The translations under genes and the position numbers were made by a program. Below, piece by piece: positions 25,266 to 33,460 of a stretch of 64,000 bases of DNA. This stretch comes from Nocardia rosealba (lineage in GTDB: Bacteria > Actinomycetota > Actinomycetes > Mycobacteriales > Mycobacteriaceae), in NCBI RefSeq assembly GCF_020216065.1, contig NZ_JAIWNA010000002.1, positions 1,087,145-1,151,144 on the forward strand, written 5' to 3'. The notes beneath the pieces are model-generated. The model was not told the origin of the DNA and ran no database searches. It saw only the letters and a list, made by a program, of their open reading frames with translations. Position 1 is the first letter of the stretch. The number at the start of each line of letters is the position of its first letter.

Positions 25266-26078
25266 CTACTGATGGTGGCGATCCGGTCGCCGCTCGACTG
25301 CCCAGCGACCGGTGAAGTTCGGTTCCCGGCCCGCCGCGAAGGCGGCGAACGCCTCCGGTGCGTCGGCGGTCGCGAGATTGATGCCCTGTACCCGCGCCTC
25401 GTTCGCGAGGGCGTCGCGCAGGGTGCGGTCGGCGCCCTCGTTCAGCAACGCCTTGGTCTGGGCGAGGGCCACCGGCGCCCCGGCGGCCAGCCGTTCGGCC
25501 AGCCGCACCACGAAGGCGTCGATGTCCGGTTCGGGCGCGATCCAGGTGACCAGGTTCAGCGCCTTCGCCTCGGCGGCGTCGATGGTCTCGGCCAGCAACG
25601 CCAGGCGCTTGGCCTGCTGCAACCCGACGAGTCGCGGCAGCAACCAGGAACCACCGAGGTCCGGCGAGAGCCCACGCCGGGTGAAGATCTGCGAGAACCG
25701 TGAATCCGGTGTCGCCACAACGAGATCGCAGCCGAGCGCCAGATTCCAGCCTGCCCCGACCGCCACCCCACGCACCTTGGCGACAGTCGGCATCGGCAGC
25801 TCGTGCAGCAGCAACGCGACCTCGGTGAGCACCCGCATCCGGTACACCGGGTGGCGCGGATCCGGGGCGGAGATATCGGCTCCCGAGCAGAACGCGCCGC
25901 CCGCACCGGTGAGGACGAGCACGCGGACATCCGGGTCGTTGCCCGCCGCGTCGAGCGCCGTGCGCAGGGCCGACCACAGTTCGCCGTTGATCGCGTTCTT
26001 GCGGTCGGGGCGGTGCAATGTCAGCGTGCGCACCCCGTTCCGATCCTCGGTGCGCAGGACCTGTTCGGTCGTCGTCAC
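25266..26078 (-). CDS. enoyl-CoA hydratase/isomerase family protein
   Basis: A 270-residue crotonase. It shows GGAFCSGADIS and GVAVGAGWNLALGCDLVV. The first catalytic position lacks Glu, while the second region FTRRGLSPDLGG has an Asp, a pattern seen in PaaG-type isomerases and related hydratases. It starts with an ATGA overlap on the CoA transferase stop. Function may be double-bond isomerisation or hydration of an unusual ring substrate. Confidence 0.87.
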   Translation of the reverse strand: MTTTEQVLRTEDRNGVRTLTLHRPDRKNAINGELWSALRTALDAAGNDPDVRVLVLTGAGGAFCSGADISAPDPRHPVYRMRVLTEVALLLHELPMPTVAKVRGVAVGAGWNLALGCDLVVATPDSRFSQIFTRRGLSPDLGGSWLLPRLVGLQQAKRLALLAETIDAAEAKALNLVTWIAPEPDIDAFVVRLAERLAAGAPVALAQTKALLNEGADRTLRDALANEARVQGINLATADAPEAFAAFAAGREPNFTGRWAVERRPDRHHQ

Positions 26079-27298
26079 TGGTGACCGCCCGTACCGATGA
26101 GCCCGTACACGCCGAGCAGGGCGATCTCGTCATCGGTGAGACCGATCTCGGCGAGCACGGCGAGAGTGTGCTCACCCAGTGCGGGCACCGCACCCATCGG
26201 CGGGTCGAAACCGGCGATGATCGGCGGGGGAAGCAGCGACGGGATCGGGCCCACCGGAGTGTCCACGGTGCGCCAGCGGGCCCGGTCGGTGAGCTGGGGG
26301 TGGACGAGCACCTCGGCGGGGGTGTTGTAGCGGGCGTTGCCGATGCCCGCCGCGTCGGCCACGCGCTGGATGTCGGCCAGATCATGGTCGGCACACCAGG
26401 CGCGGATCTCTGTGTCGAGCAGGTCGCGGTGGCGCACCCGGTCGGGGTTGGTCCGCAACCGTGCATCCTCGGCCAGGTCCGGCCGGTTCATCAGCGCACG
26501 CGAGAACCTGTGCCATTCCCCGTCATTGGTGGTGCCAAGCACCACCGTCTGGTTGTCGCGGGTGGGGTAGGCGCCGTAGGGTGCCACCGCGGGCGAGCTC
26601 ATGCCGAGCGGTTGCTGTTCGATGCCCGAGTGCCGGGTGTAGGTCAGCTGGTAACCCATCACCTCGGCCATCGTGTCGAACAGGCTGACGCTCACCGCCG
26701 ACCCACGGCGACCACCCTGTGCACGGGCGTACAGCGTGGCCAGGATCGAGATCGCCGCATACAGACCCGCACTCACATCGGCCACCGGCGGACCCGGTTT
26801 GGCGGGCGCACCGGTCAGCCCGGTCACCGCGCACACCCCGGCCTCGGCCTGGACCAGCAGGTCGTAGGCGCGCTTGCCCGACAGCGGCCCACCCGCACCG
26901 AAACCGTCGATCTCCACCGCGATCAGATCGGGGTGGTGTTCGGCCAGTTCGGCGGGAGTGATGCCGAGCCGAGCGGTGGCACCGGGCGCCAGATTCGACA
27001 CCAGCACATCGGCGTGGTCGAGCAGCCGGTGCAGGACTTCCAGTCCGGCAGCCGATTTCAGGTTCAGCGCCACCGATTCCTTGCCGCGGTTCACCCACAC
27101 GAAGTGCGCGGCCAGGCCCTCGACCACGTCGTCGTAGTGCCGCGCGAAATCACCGCCGTCCGGATTCTCCACCTTCAGTACCCGGGCGCCCAGGTCGGCG
27201 AGGGTGCGGGTACACATCGGCGCCGACACCGCCTGCTCGAGCGCCACCACCGTGACACCCGCGAGCGGCGCAGGCCGCGCGGTGTGGTGATCGCCCAT
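26075..27298 (-). CDS. class III CoA transferase (CaiB/BaiF)
   Basis: A 407-residue CoA transferase. It has GVTVVALEQAVSAPMCTRTLADLGARV, the motif VKVENPDGGD near residue 42, VNRGKESVALNL, AYDLLVQAEAGVCAVTG and the catalytic Asp in PPVADVSAGLYAAI. ATG 27,298 overlaps the SDR stop (TGATG). A much longer open frame continues to 29,152 through the SDR and dehydrogenase genes, but it is antisense-type noise. The family transfers CoA between carboxylates or racemises 2-methylacyl-CoAs. Confidence 0.9.
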   Translation of the reverse strand: MGDHHTARPAPLAGVTVVALEQAVSAPMCTRTLADLGARVLKVENPDGGDFARHYDDVVEGLAAHFVWVNRGKESVALNLKSAAGLEVLHRLLDHADVLVSNLAPGATARLGITPAELAEHHPDLIAVEIDGFGAGGPLSGKRAYDLLVQAEAGVCAVTGLTGAPAKPGPPVADVSAGLYAAISILATLYARAQGGRRGSAVSVSLFDTMAEVMGYQLTYTRHSGIEQQPLGMSSPAVAPYGAYPTRDNQTVVLGTTNDGEWHRFSRALMNRPDLAEDARLRTNPDRVRHRDLLDTEIRAWCADHDLADIQRVADAAGIGNARYNTPAEVLVHPQLTDRARWRTVDTPVGPIPSLLPPPIIAGFDPPMGAVPALGEHTLAVLAEIGLTDDEIALLGVYGLIGTGGHQ

Positions 27299-28065
27299 CA
27301 CATCACCATGCCGCCGTCCACCGGCAGCACCTGCCCGGTGACGAACGAGGCGGCATCGGAGGCGAGGAAGACGAACGCGCCCGCCACCTCGTCCGGTTCG
27401 GCCCAGCGCCGCAACGGGATCCGGTTCAGCATCTGCGGTGCGAAACGCTCGTCGGTGCGCAGGGTGCTGGTCATCGGTGTGGCCGCGAGCGGGGCGAGCG
27501 CGTTCACCAGGATCTGTTTGCGGGCCAGCTCGCGCGCCAGCGATTTCGTCACGCCGATGAGCCCGGCCTTGGCCGCCGAGTAGTTCACCTGCCCAAGGGT
27601 GCCGACGATGCCCGCCGACGAGGTGACATTGATGATGCGACCGGTGCCGTCGGTCGCGAGCTTCGGCAGCGCGGCCTGGGTGCAGCGGAACGTGCCGAGC
27701 AGGTGAATGTCGAGCAGCCGGCGCACCGATTCCTCGGTGGTGTCGGCGAACATCGCGGGATCGGTGACCCCCGCGTTGTTGACCAGGATGTGCAGGGTCC
27801 CGCCCGTCAGCTCCGCGGCGGCGGCCACCGCCGCCTTCGCCGAGGCCCGGTTGCGCACGTCGAGAACCGCGCTGCGGGCGATGCCGGATGCGGCGACGAT
27901 CTTGTCCGCGATCGCGGCCGCACCTGCCCCGTCGAGGTCGGTGACCAGCACCGACGCACCCGCCTCGGCCAGCGCACCGGCGACGGCGGCGCCGATACCG
28001 CCCGCCGCACCCGTCACGAGTGCCGAGCGTCCGGTGAGGTCGAAACGTGTTGTCTTGGTGGTCAT
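27298..28065 (-). CDS. short-chain dehydrogenase (FabG-like)
   Basis: A 255-residue SDR of the classical FabG type: ALVTGAAGGIGAAVA, VNNAGVTDPAMF, the catalytic Ser in NVTSSAGIVGT, YSAAK in VNYSAAKAGLIG, and the C-terminal GQVLPVDGGMVM. Lies directly after the acyl-CoA dehydrogenase (1-bp spacing) and is TGATG-coupled to the CoA transferase. Probably oxidises the 3-hydroxyacyl-CoA made in this operon. Confidence 0.92.
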   Translation of the reverse strand: MTTKTTRFDLTGRSALVTGAAGGIGAAVAGALAEAGASVLVTDLDGAGAAAIADKIVAASGIARSAVLDVRNRASAKAAVAAAAELTGGTLHILVNNAGVTDPAMFADTTEESVRRLLDIHLLGTFRCTQAALPKLATDGTGRIINVTSSAGIVGTLGQVNYSAAKAGLIGVTKSLARELARKQILVNALAPLAATPMTSTLRTDERFAPQMLNRIPLRRWAEPDEVAGAFVFLASDAASFVTGQVLPVDGGMVM

Positions 28066-29244
28066 TCAGTAGCTCCTCGGCATTCCAAGCGTGTGCGATC
28101 CCAGGTAGTTCAGGATCATTTCCTGACTGATCGGCGCGATCTTCATCACGCGCGCCTCGCGGAAGTAGCGGGCGACGTTGTATTCCTCGGCGTAACCCAT
28201 CCCGCCGTGGGTCTGCAGGGCCCGGTCGGCGGCGGCGAAACCCGCTTCGGCGCACAGGTATTTGGCCGTGTTGGACTCCCGGCCGCAGGGCCTGCCGTTG
28301 TCGTAGAGCCAGGTGGCCTTGCGCAGCACCAGTTCGGCGGCGTCGAGGTGGGCCAGCGAATCGGCCAGCGGGAACTGGACGGCCTGGTTCATCCCGATCG
28401 GCCTGCCGAACACCTCGCGCTGGTTCGCATACCGCACCGCGCGGTCCACCGCCACGCGGCCGATGCCGAGCGCCTCGGCGGCGATGAGCATCCGCTCGGG
28501 GTTCAGGCCGTCGAGCAGGTAGCGGAAGCCCATCCCCTCCTCGCCGACCCGGTCCTCGACCGGAACGCGCAGGTCGTCGATGAACAGCTCGTTGGAGGTG
28601 ACGGCATTGCGGCCCATCTTGGCGATCGGCCGGATCTCCACGTGGGCGCGGTCGAGATCGGTGAGGAACAGGGTCATCCCGTCGGTCTTCTTCTCGACGT
28701 CCTCGTACCGGGTGGTGCGGGTAAGCAACAGGATCTGTTCGGACTCGAGGGCTTTCGAGATCCACACCTTGCGCCCGTTCACCACGTAGTGGTCGCCGTC
28801 GCGCTGGGCGAAGGTGCTGATGCGGGTGGTGTCCAGGCCCGCGCCCGGTTCGGTGACCCCGAAGCACACGTGCAGGTCGCCGGTGGCGATCCGGGGCAGC
28901 GTACGACGTTTGAGATCCTCGGAACCGTGCACGACCACCGGGTGCATGCCGAAGATCGACAGGTGGATAGCGCTGGCGGCGTTCATGCCGCCGCCGGAGC
29001 GCGCGACCTGTTCGAGCAGCAGCGAGGCCTCCGTGATGCCGAGGCCGTGCCCGCCGTACTCGGGTGGGATCGTGATGCCGAGCCAGCCGCCCGCGGCGAC
29101 GGCATCGTAGAACGCGGTGGGGAATTCGTGTGCCTGATCCCGCTGCATCCAATAGGTGTCGTCGAACTTCTTCATCAGCTCGGCCACGGAATCGCGGATC
29201 AGCTGCTGGTCGTCGCTGAGCGCGAAGCTCATTCCCCCTGACAT
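28066..29244 (-). CDS. acyl-CoA dehydrogenase (complete)
   Basis: A 392-residue acyl-CoA dehydrogenase. It shows PPEYGGHGLGITEA, VTEPGAGLDTTRIST, NQREVFGRPIGMNQAVQFPL, LQTHGGMGYAEEYNVARYFREAR and an atypical end IAPISQEMILNYLGSHTLG instead of GGTxEIQ. All FAD-contact segments are in one chain, so it should be a homotetramer. ATG 29,244 follows GAGGGGAAC; ATG 29,232 is also possible. Second gene of the seven-gene operon. Confidence 0.9.
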   Translation of the reverse strand: MSGGMSFALSDDQQLIRDSVAELMKKFDDTYWMQRDQAHEFPTAFYDAVAAGGWLGITIPPEYGGHGLGITEASLLLEQVARSGGGMNAASAIHLSIFGMHPVVVHGSEDLKRRTLPRIATGDLHVCFGVTEPGAGLDTTRISTFAQRDGDHYVVNGRKVWISKALESEQILLLTRTTRYEDVEKKTDGMTLFLTDLDRAHVEIRPIAKMGRNAVTSNELFIDDLRVPVEDRVGEEGMGFRYLLDGLNPERMLIAAEALGIGRVAVDRAVRYANQREVFGRPIGMNQAVQFPLADSLAHLDAAELVLRKATWLYDNGRPCGRESNTAKYLCAEAGFAAADRALQTHGGMGYAEEYNVARYFREARVMKIAPISQEMILNYLGSHTLGMPRSY

Positions 29245-29255
29245 GCCCGTTCCCC

Positions 29256-29570
29256 TCAGTCCGAGGCGGGCAGCGCTTTGGCCGCCTTGATCGTCATCGG
29301 CTCGCCGTCACAGCTCAGCGCGCCCGAACCCGGTGCGGTACAGAGCACTTCCACGCTGTCGGTGGCATCGACATAGCGCTTGCCGAGCAGGGTGACCGCC
29401 GCGCCGCCCCCGACGGCCGACGCGGCGGTGACGGTGGTCGCGGCGACCATCGGGCTCGCACCGCAGGCGAGCACGGGGATCCGGTCGGCAGGCACGCGGA
29501 TCACCACGACCCGCGTGCCGCAGACGGTGCTGGCGAGTTGATCCCCGGGACGCAGTGGCGCTGCCGTCAT
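29256..29570 (-). CDS. small Cys-containing protein, first gene of seven-gene operon
   Basis: A 104-residue protein of no recognised family. The N-terminal half reads LASTVCGTRVVVIRVP and later VLACGASPM. Cys residues lie near 17, 36, 77 and 87 (VLCTAPG and LSCDGEP). The two short halves look like beta-strand repeats, and the Cys spacing could bind a metal or form disulfides. There is no signal peptide. It is the leading gene of the beta-oxidation operon and sits immediately behind the operator array, so it is likely made in quantity when the regulon is on. Confidence 0.7.
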   Translation of the reverse strand: MTAAPLRPGDQLASTVCGTRVVVIRVPADRIPVLACGASPMVAATTVTAASAVGGGAAVTLLGKRYVDATDSVEVLCTAPGSGALSCDGEPMTIKAAKALPASD

Positions 29571-29588
29571 GATGGATCTCCCTTCGAT

Positions 29589-29647
29589 GAAAGTGTCATT
29601 CTCGTCAGTTGAAAGCTAGCTTCTCATTCGGAGAGAATCAATGGGGC
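29589..29647. promoter_or_regulatory. three operator copies at exact 22-bp pitch
   Basis: Copies begin at 29,589 (GAAAGTGTCATTCTC, perfect right half), 29,611 (GAAAGCTAGCTTCTC, weak) and 29,633 (perfect left half GAGAAT). Steps are 22 and 22 bp. Lies just upstream of the minus-strand start at 29,570. Confidence 0.6.
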
Positions 29648-29691
29648 GTTGACTCGGTCGGCAACTCGTGGAAACCTTACAGTTCAAATCT

Positions 29692-29706
29692 GAGAATGTA
29701 ATTCTC
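29692..29706. promoter_or_regulatory. perfect operator GAGAAT-GTA-ATTCTC
   Basis: A perfect 15-bp 6-3-6 palindrome, 20 bp before the ATG at 29,727 and at the other end of the 156-bp divergent gap from the triple array. It should overlap the promoter or transcript start of the Rieske operon. Confidence 0.75.
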
Positions 29707-29726
29707 CTACCCGAGAGGCGGAATCA

Positions 29727-30260
29727 ATGCGGCTACCACCGCTGCCGGCGGACCGTTGGGACGACCAGGTCCGTGGCGCCTTGGCCGGGATGATCCCGCG
29801 CGACCGGCAACACCCGGCCGGCGCCGGAAATGCGCTGGCCACCCTGGTCCGGCACCCCGATCTGACCCGGGCCTACCTCGGTCTCGGTGTGCACCTGCTG
29901 TTCCGGTCCACACTGCCGCCACGGGTTCGCGAGCTGGCGATCCTGCGGGTCGCGCACCGGCGCGGCTGCGCCTACGAGTGGGACCATCACGTGGCCACGG
30001 CCGAGGCCGTCGGGCTGACGGCCGCCGACATCGCGGCGGTCGAGGGCGGACCGAGCACCGACGAGTTCGATCGCGTGGTCCTAGACGCCACCGACGAACT
30101 CGATGCCACCTCGAACCTCAGCGACGCCACGTGGGCCGCGCTCGGCACCCGGCTCGACGAACGCCAGTGCATGGACCTGGTTTTCACGGTCGGCGGCTAC
30201 TGCATGGTCGCCATGGCCTTCAACACCTTCGGCGTCGAAGTCGAACAGACGGAAAGGTAA
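29727..30260 (+). CDS. carboxymuconolactone decarboxylase family protein (AhpD-like fold)
   Basis: A 177-residue CMD-fold protein. The core is RVRELAILRVAHRRGCAYEWDH followed by VGLTAADIA. In AhpD peroxidoreductases this helix carries CxxC; here only one Cys is present (CAYEW), so redox thiol chemistry is unlikely. The Glu and His match CMD-type enzymes of unknown substrate common near oxygenase genes. First gene of the plus-strand operon, 5 bp before the Rieske start. Confidence 0.85.
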   Translation: MRLPPLPADRWDDQVRGALAGMIPRDRQHPAGAGNALATLVRHPDLTRAYLGLGVHLLFRSTLPPRVRELAILRVAHRRGCAYEWDHHVATAEAVGLTAADIAAVEGGPSTDEFDRVVLDATDELDATSNLSDATWAALGTRLDERQCMDLVFTVGGYCMVAMAFNTFGVEVEQTER

Positions 30261-30264
30261 ACCC

Positions 30265-31536
30265 TTGCCCCACTTCACCAAACCGGCCGCGGGTAGCTGG
30301 ACGGAGCACTACCCCGAACTCGGTACCGAGCCGGTCGACTACACCGACTCCATCGATCCGGCCTTCTACGAGGACGAGCGCAACGCCATCTTCAAGAAGA
30401 GCTGGCTCAATGTCGGCCGCGTAGAACGGCTCCCGCGTGGTGGCAGCTACTTCACCAGGGAACTCGCCTGTGTTGGCACCTCGCTCATCATCGTCAAGGG
30501 CACCGACGGTGTCGTTCGCGCGTTCCACAACATCTGCAGGCACCGCGGCAACAAGCTGGTGTGGGACGACTTCCCCAACGAGGAGACCTCGGGCACCTGC
30601 CGCCAGTTCACCTGCAAGTACCACGCCTGGCGCTACAGCCTCGACGGTGAGGTGAACTTCGTCCAGCAGGAGAAGGAGTTCTTCGACCTCGACAAGCAGC
30701 TCTACGGCCTGAAATCGGTGCGCTGCGAAGTCTGGGAGGGATTCGTCTTCGTCAACCTCGACGAGGACGCACCGCCGCTGACCGAGTATCTCGGCCCCCT
30801 GATCACCGGCGTGCAGGGCTACCCGTTCCACGAGTTCACCGAGGTCTACAGCTACCGCGCCGAGATCGGCAGCAACTGGAAGCTGTTCATCGACGCCTTC
30901 GCCGAGTTCTACCACGCACCGATCCTGCACATGAAGCAGGCGGTGAAGGACGAGGCCGACAAGCTGGCCGGTGTCGGCTACGAGGCGCTGCACTACCAGT
31001 TGCAGAGTCCCCATTCGATGATCTCCTCGTGGGGCGGCATGGCCCCGCCGAAGGACCCGAAGATGGTCAAGCCGATCGAGCGGGTACTGCGCAGCGGCCT
31101 GTTCGGGCCCTGGGACCGCCCCGATATCGACGGCCTCGACACCCTGCCCGAGGGGATCAACCCGAGCGGCCACCGCGCCTGGGGCGTGGACGAATTCGAG
31201 ATCTTCCCCAATATGTCGCTGCTGTTCTGGGCGCCGGGCTGGTACCTCACCTACCACTACTGGCCGACGGCGGTCGACCGGCACATCTTCGAGGCGAACC
31301 TCTACTTCGTGCCCCCGAAGACCGCCAGGGACCGGCTCGCCCAGGAACTGGCCGCCGTCACCTTCAAGGAGTACGCGCTGCAGGACGCGAACACCCTCGA
31401 AGCCACCCAGACGATGCTGGCCACCCGCGTCGTGTCCGATTTTCCCCTCAACGATCAGGAGATCTTGCTGCGCCACCTGCACAAGGTCGCCAAGGACAAG
31501 GTCAAGGAGTACCGAGATGCCGCTGCTGCCCGCTGA
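30265..31536 (+). CDS. Rieske non-heme iron oxygenase, large subunit
   Basis: A 423-residue oxygenase. The Rieske [2Fe-2S] ligands are in CRHRGNK and CKYHAW (C-x-H and C-x2-H). The mononuclear iron site is the segment DAFAEFYHAPILH, which supplies two His. It hydroxylates or dihydroxylates a ring using electrons from a reductase. No small beta subunit follows, as in one-component-oxygenase types such as KshA. The TTG at 30,265 is chosen because AAGG lies 9 nt upstream and the frame before it overlaps the CMD gene. The KshB-like reductase at 41,995 is the obvious electron donor in the window. Confidence 0.9.
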   Translation: MPHFTKPAAGSWTEHYPELGTEPVDYTDSIDPAFYEDERNAIFKKSWLNVGRVERLPRGGSYFTRELACVGTSLIIVKGTDGVVRAFHNICRHRGNKLVWDDFPNEETSGTCRQFTCKYHAWRYSLDGEVNFVQQEKEFFDLDKQLYGLKSVRCEVWEGFVFVNLDEDAPPLTEYLGPLITGVQGYPFHEFTEVYSYRAEIGSNWKLFIDAFAEFYHAPILHMKQAVKDEADKLAGVGYEALHYQLQSPHSMISSWGGMAPPKDPKMVKPIERVLRSGLFGPWDRPDIDGLDTLPEGINPSGHRAWGVDEFEIFPNMSLLFWAPGWYLTYHYWPTAVDRHIFEANLYFVPPKTARDRLAQELAAVTFKEYALQDANTLEATQTMLATRVVSDFPLNDQEILLRHLHKVAKDKVKEYRDAAAAR

Positions 31537-31843
31537 ATTCGCCGATCTGGAACGCTTCGCCGCGTGGGCGCTGCCCACCGAACCCGAGCGCTACGCCAAA
31601 CGTCTGGCCTCGGGCATGCCCGAGATGCAGGACTTCTACGACACCGCGTTCCCCCGGCTGGAGGACGCGATCACCTACTGCGACAAATTCCCCCTGGCCG
31701 ATCTGCCCGCCGACGCGCGCACCCTGATGCATCTGATGCAGGCGCTGGTGAATGTGTCCTTCCCCGTGGAGGTCTGGAAGCAGGCGCGGGTACCCGACAG
31801 CGGCGCGGCCATGGTGGAACTGATCCGGGAGCCGGTGGTCTGA
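31517..31843 (+). CDS. small helical protein coupled to Rieske oxygenase
   Basis: A 108-residue acidic protein without a recognised family. It contains DLERFAAWALPTEPERYAKRL and a Met-rich segment TLMHLMQALVNVSFP. No signal or membrane segment. The ATG at 31,517 follows AAGGAG and lies 20 nt inside the Rieske gene, so translation is coupled. The tight coupling suggests a small subunit or assembly partner of the oxygenase (inference). Confidence 0.75.
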   Translation: MPLLPAEFADLERFAAWALPTEPERYAKRLASGMPEMQDFYDTAFPRLEDAITYCDKFPLADLPADARTLMHLMQALVNVSFPVEVWKQARVPDSGAAMVELIREPVV

Positions 31844-31845
31844 CC

Positions 31846-33057
31846 GTGCTGACGCTGCTGGCAGCGGGGCTGCTCGACATCGACGCCGGAGAGATCGTCC
31901 GGCCCGGCGTGGTGCGGATCGAGGGCGACCGGATCGTCGGTATCGGCGGCGAACCGGAGGGCGAGGTCATCGAGCTGGGTCCGGTCGTCCTGCTGCCGGG
32001 CCTGATGGATATGGAGGTCAACCTCCTGATGGGCGGGCGCGGCGAGACCGGGCTGGCCTCGAGCGTGCAGGACGATCCGCCGCTGCGGATGCTGCGTGCG
32101 GTGGGCAATGCCCGCCGCACGCTGCGCGCGGGTTTCACCACCGTGCGCAACCTCGGCCTGTTCGTGAAGACCGGTGGCTATCTGCTCGACGTAGCGCTGG
32201 GCAAGGCCATCGACGCGGGCTGGGTCGACGGCCCACGGATCGTGCCCGCCGGCCACGCCATCACCCCGACCGGCGGGCATCTGGACCCGACGATGTTCGC
32301 CGCGTTCGCGCCGCACGTGCTCGATCTCAGCATCGAGGAGGGCATCGCCAACGGTGTCGACGAGGTACGCAAGGCGGTCAGGTACCAGATCAAGCACGGT
32401 GCTCAGCTGATCAAGGTGTGCGTCTCGGGCGGGGTCATGTCGATGACGGGCGCTCCTGGGGCACAGCACTATTCGATGGAGGAGCTGCGCGCCATCGTGG
32501 ACGAGGCGCACCGGCGTGGACTGCGGGTGGCCTCGCACACCCACGGCGCCGACGCCGTGCGCGCCGCCGTGGAGGCCGGTATCGACTGCATCGAGCACGG
32601 TTTCCTGATCGACGACGACGCCATCGCGCTGATGGCCCGGCGCGGCACCTACCTGGTGCCGACCACGCGCTTGGCCGATGCCATGGATGTCTCGAACGCG
32701 CCGCCGGAACTGCAGGCCAAGGCCGCGCAGATGTTCCCGCGCGCCCGCACCTCGGTGCTGGCCGCCTACCGGGCCGGGGTGAAGATCGCCGTTGGCACCG
32801 ATGCCCCGGCGATCCCGCACGGCCGCAACGCAGACGAGCTGGTCGCGCTCGTCGAGCGTGGCATGAGCCCGTTGGCCGTGCTGCGCGCCGCGACCGTCAC
32901 GGCCGCCGAACTGATCGATGTCACCGACCGGGGCCGGCTGGCCGAGGGTCAGCTCGCCGACATCATCGCGGTCCCCGGCGACCCGCTCCAGGACATCACC
33001 GTCACCCAGCGGGTGCGGTTCGTGATGAAAGGTGGAAAAGTCCATGTCCACAAGTGA
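31846..33057 (+). CDS. amidohydrolase-like protein lacking the HxH metal motif
   Basis: A 403-residue protein of the imidazolonepropionase/prolidase-like amidohydrolase group. It has LLPGLMDMEVNLLMGG where the family normally has PGLIDxHxH; both metal His are replaced by Glu and Asn. The later ligands remain: Lys in LIKVCVSGGV, His in ASHTHGAD, His in CIEHGF and Asp in VGTDAPA. A mononuclear metal site is possible. GTG 31,846 lies 2 nt after the previous stop. Expressed with the Rieske oxygenase, so it may act on an oxygenated ring product. Confidence 0.85.
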   Translation: MLTLLAAGLLDIDAGEIVRPGVVRIEGDRIVGIGGEPEGEVIELGPVVLLPGLMDMEVNLLMGGRGETGLASSVQDDPPLRMLRAVGNARRTLRAGFTTVRNLGLFVKTGGYLLDVALGKAIDAGWVDGPRIVPAGHAITPTGGHLDPTMFAAFAPHVLDLSIEEGIANGVDEVRKAVRYQIKHGAQLIKVCVSGGVMSMTGAPGAQHYSMEELRAIVDEAHRRGLRVASHTHGADAVRAAVEAGIDCIEHGFLIDDDAIALMARRGTYLVPTTRLADAMDVSNAPPELQAKAAQMFPRARTSVLAAYRAGVKIAVGTDAPAIPHGRNADELVALVERGMSPLAVLRAATVTAAELIDVTDRGRLAEGQLADIIAVPGDPLQDITVTQRVRFVMKGGKVHVHK

Positions 33058-33460
33058 CGATGTGATCGCGCTCGAACAGTTGCTCGCGCGCTACGCGGTG
33101 ACCATCACCCAGGGCGATATCGAGGGATTGGTCTCGGTCTTCACCCCCGACGGAACCTACAGCGCCTTCGGCGACACCTATCCGCTCGACGAGTTCCCCG
33201 ACCTCGTCGCGGCGGCACCGAAGGGCTTGTTCCTCACCGGGACTCCGGCCCTCGAGATCGACGGCGACACCGCCTCGGGCACGCAGCCGCTGTGCTTCGT
33301 CGAGCAGTCGACCCACGACATGCGCATCGGCTACTACCGCGACACCTATGTCCGCACCGAAACGGGCTGGCGGTTGCGTACCAGGGCCATGACCTTCATC
33401 CGCCGCAACGGGGACCACGATTCCGGCCGCCCGCACGCCTTCCACCGACCGAGTGCGTGA
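33044..33460 (+). CDS. SnoaL-like/NTF2-fold protein
   Basis: A 138-residue NTF2-like protein. The N-terminus DDVIALEQLLARYAVTITQGD and FTPDGTYSAFGDTYPL match the SnoaL-like polyketide-cyclase/steroid-isomerase fold. The likely active-site Asp lies near residues 34-40. It may be a dehydratase, isomerase or small oxygenase subunit; NTF2-fold proteins are the beta subunits of many Rieske dioxygenases, but those are longer (about 170-190). Starts 14 nt inside the previous gene and is GTGA-coupled to the next. Confidence 0.8.
   Translation: MSTSDDVIALEQLLARYAVTITQGDIEGLVSVFTPDGTYSAFGDTYPLDEFPDLVAAAPKGLFLTGTPALEIDGDTASGTQPLCFVEQSTHDMRIGYYRDTYVRTETGWRLRTRAMTFIRRNGDHDSGRPHAFHRPSA

Noticed and set aside
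26097..26570. Small plus-strand frames inside the CoA transferase
   Set aside because: Antisense shadows; no ribosome-binding sites or domain patterns.
27299..29152. Upstream extension of the CoA transferase frame to 1025 codons
   Set aside because: The extension runs out of frame through the SDR and acyl-CoA dehydrogenase genes and is Arg-rich noise; the CaiB start motif follows directly after ATG 27,298.
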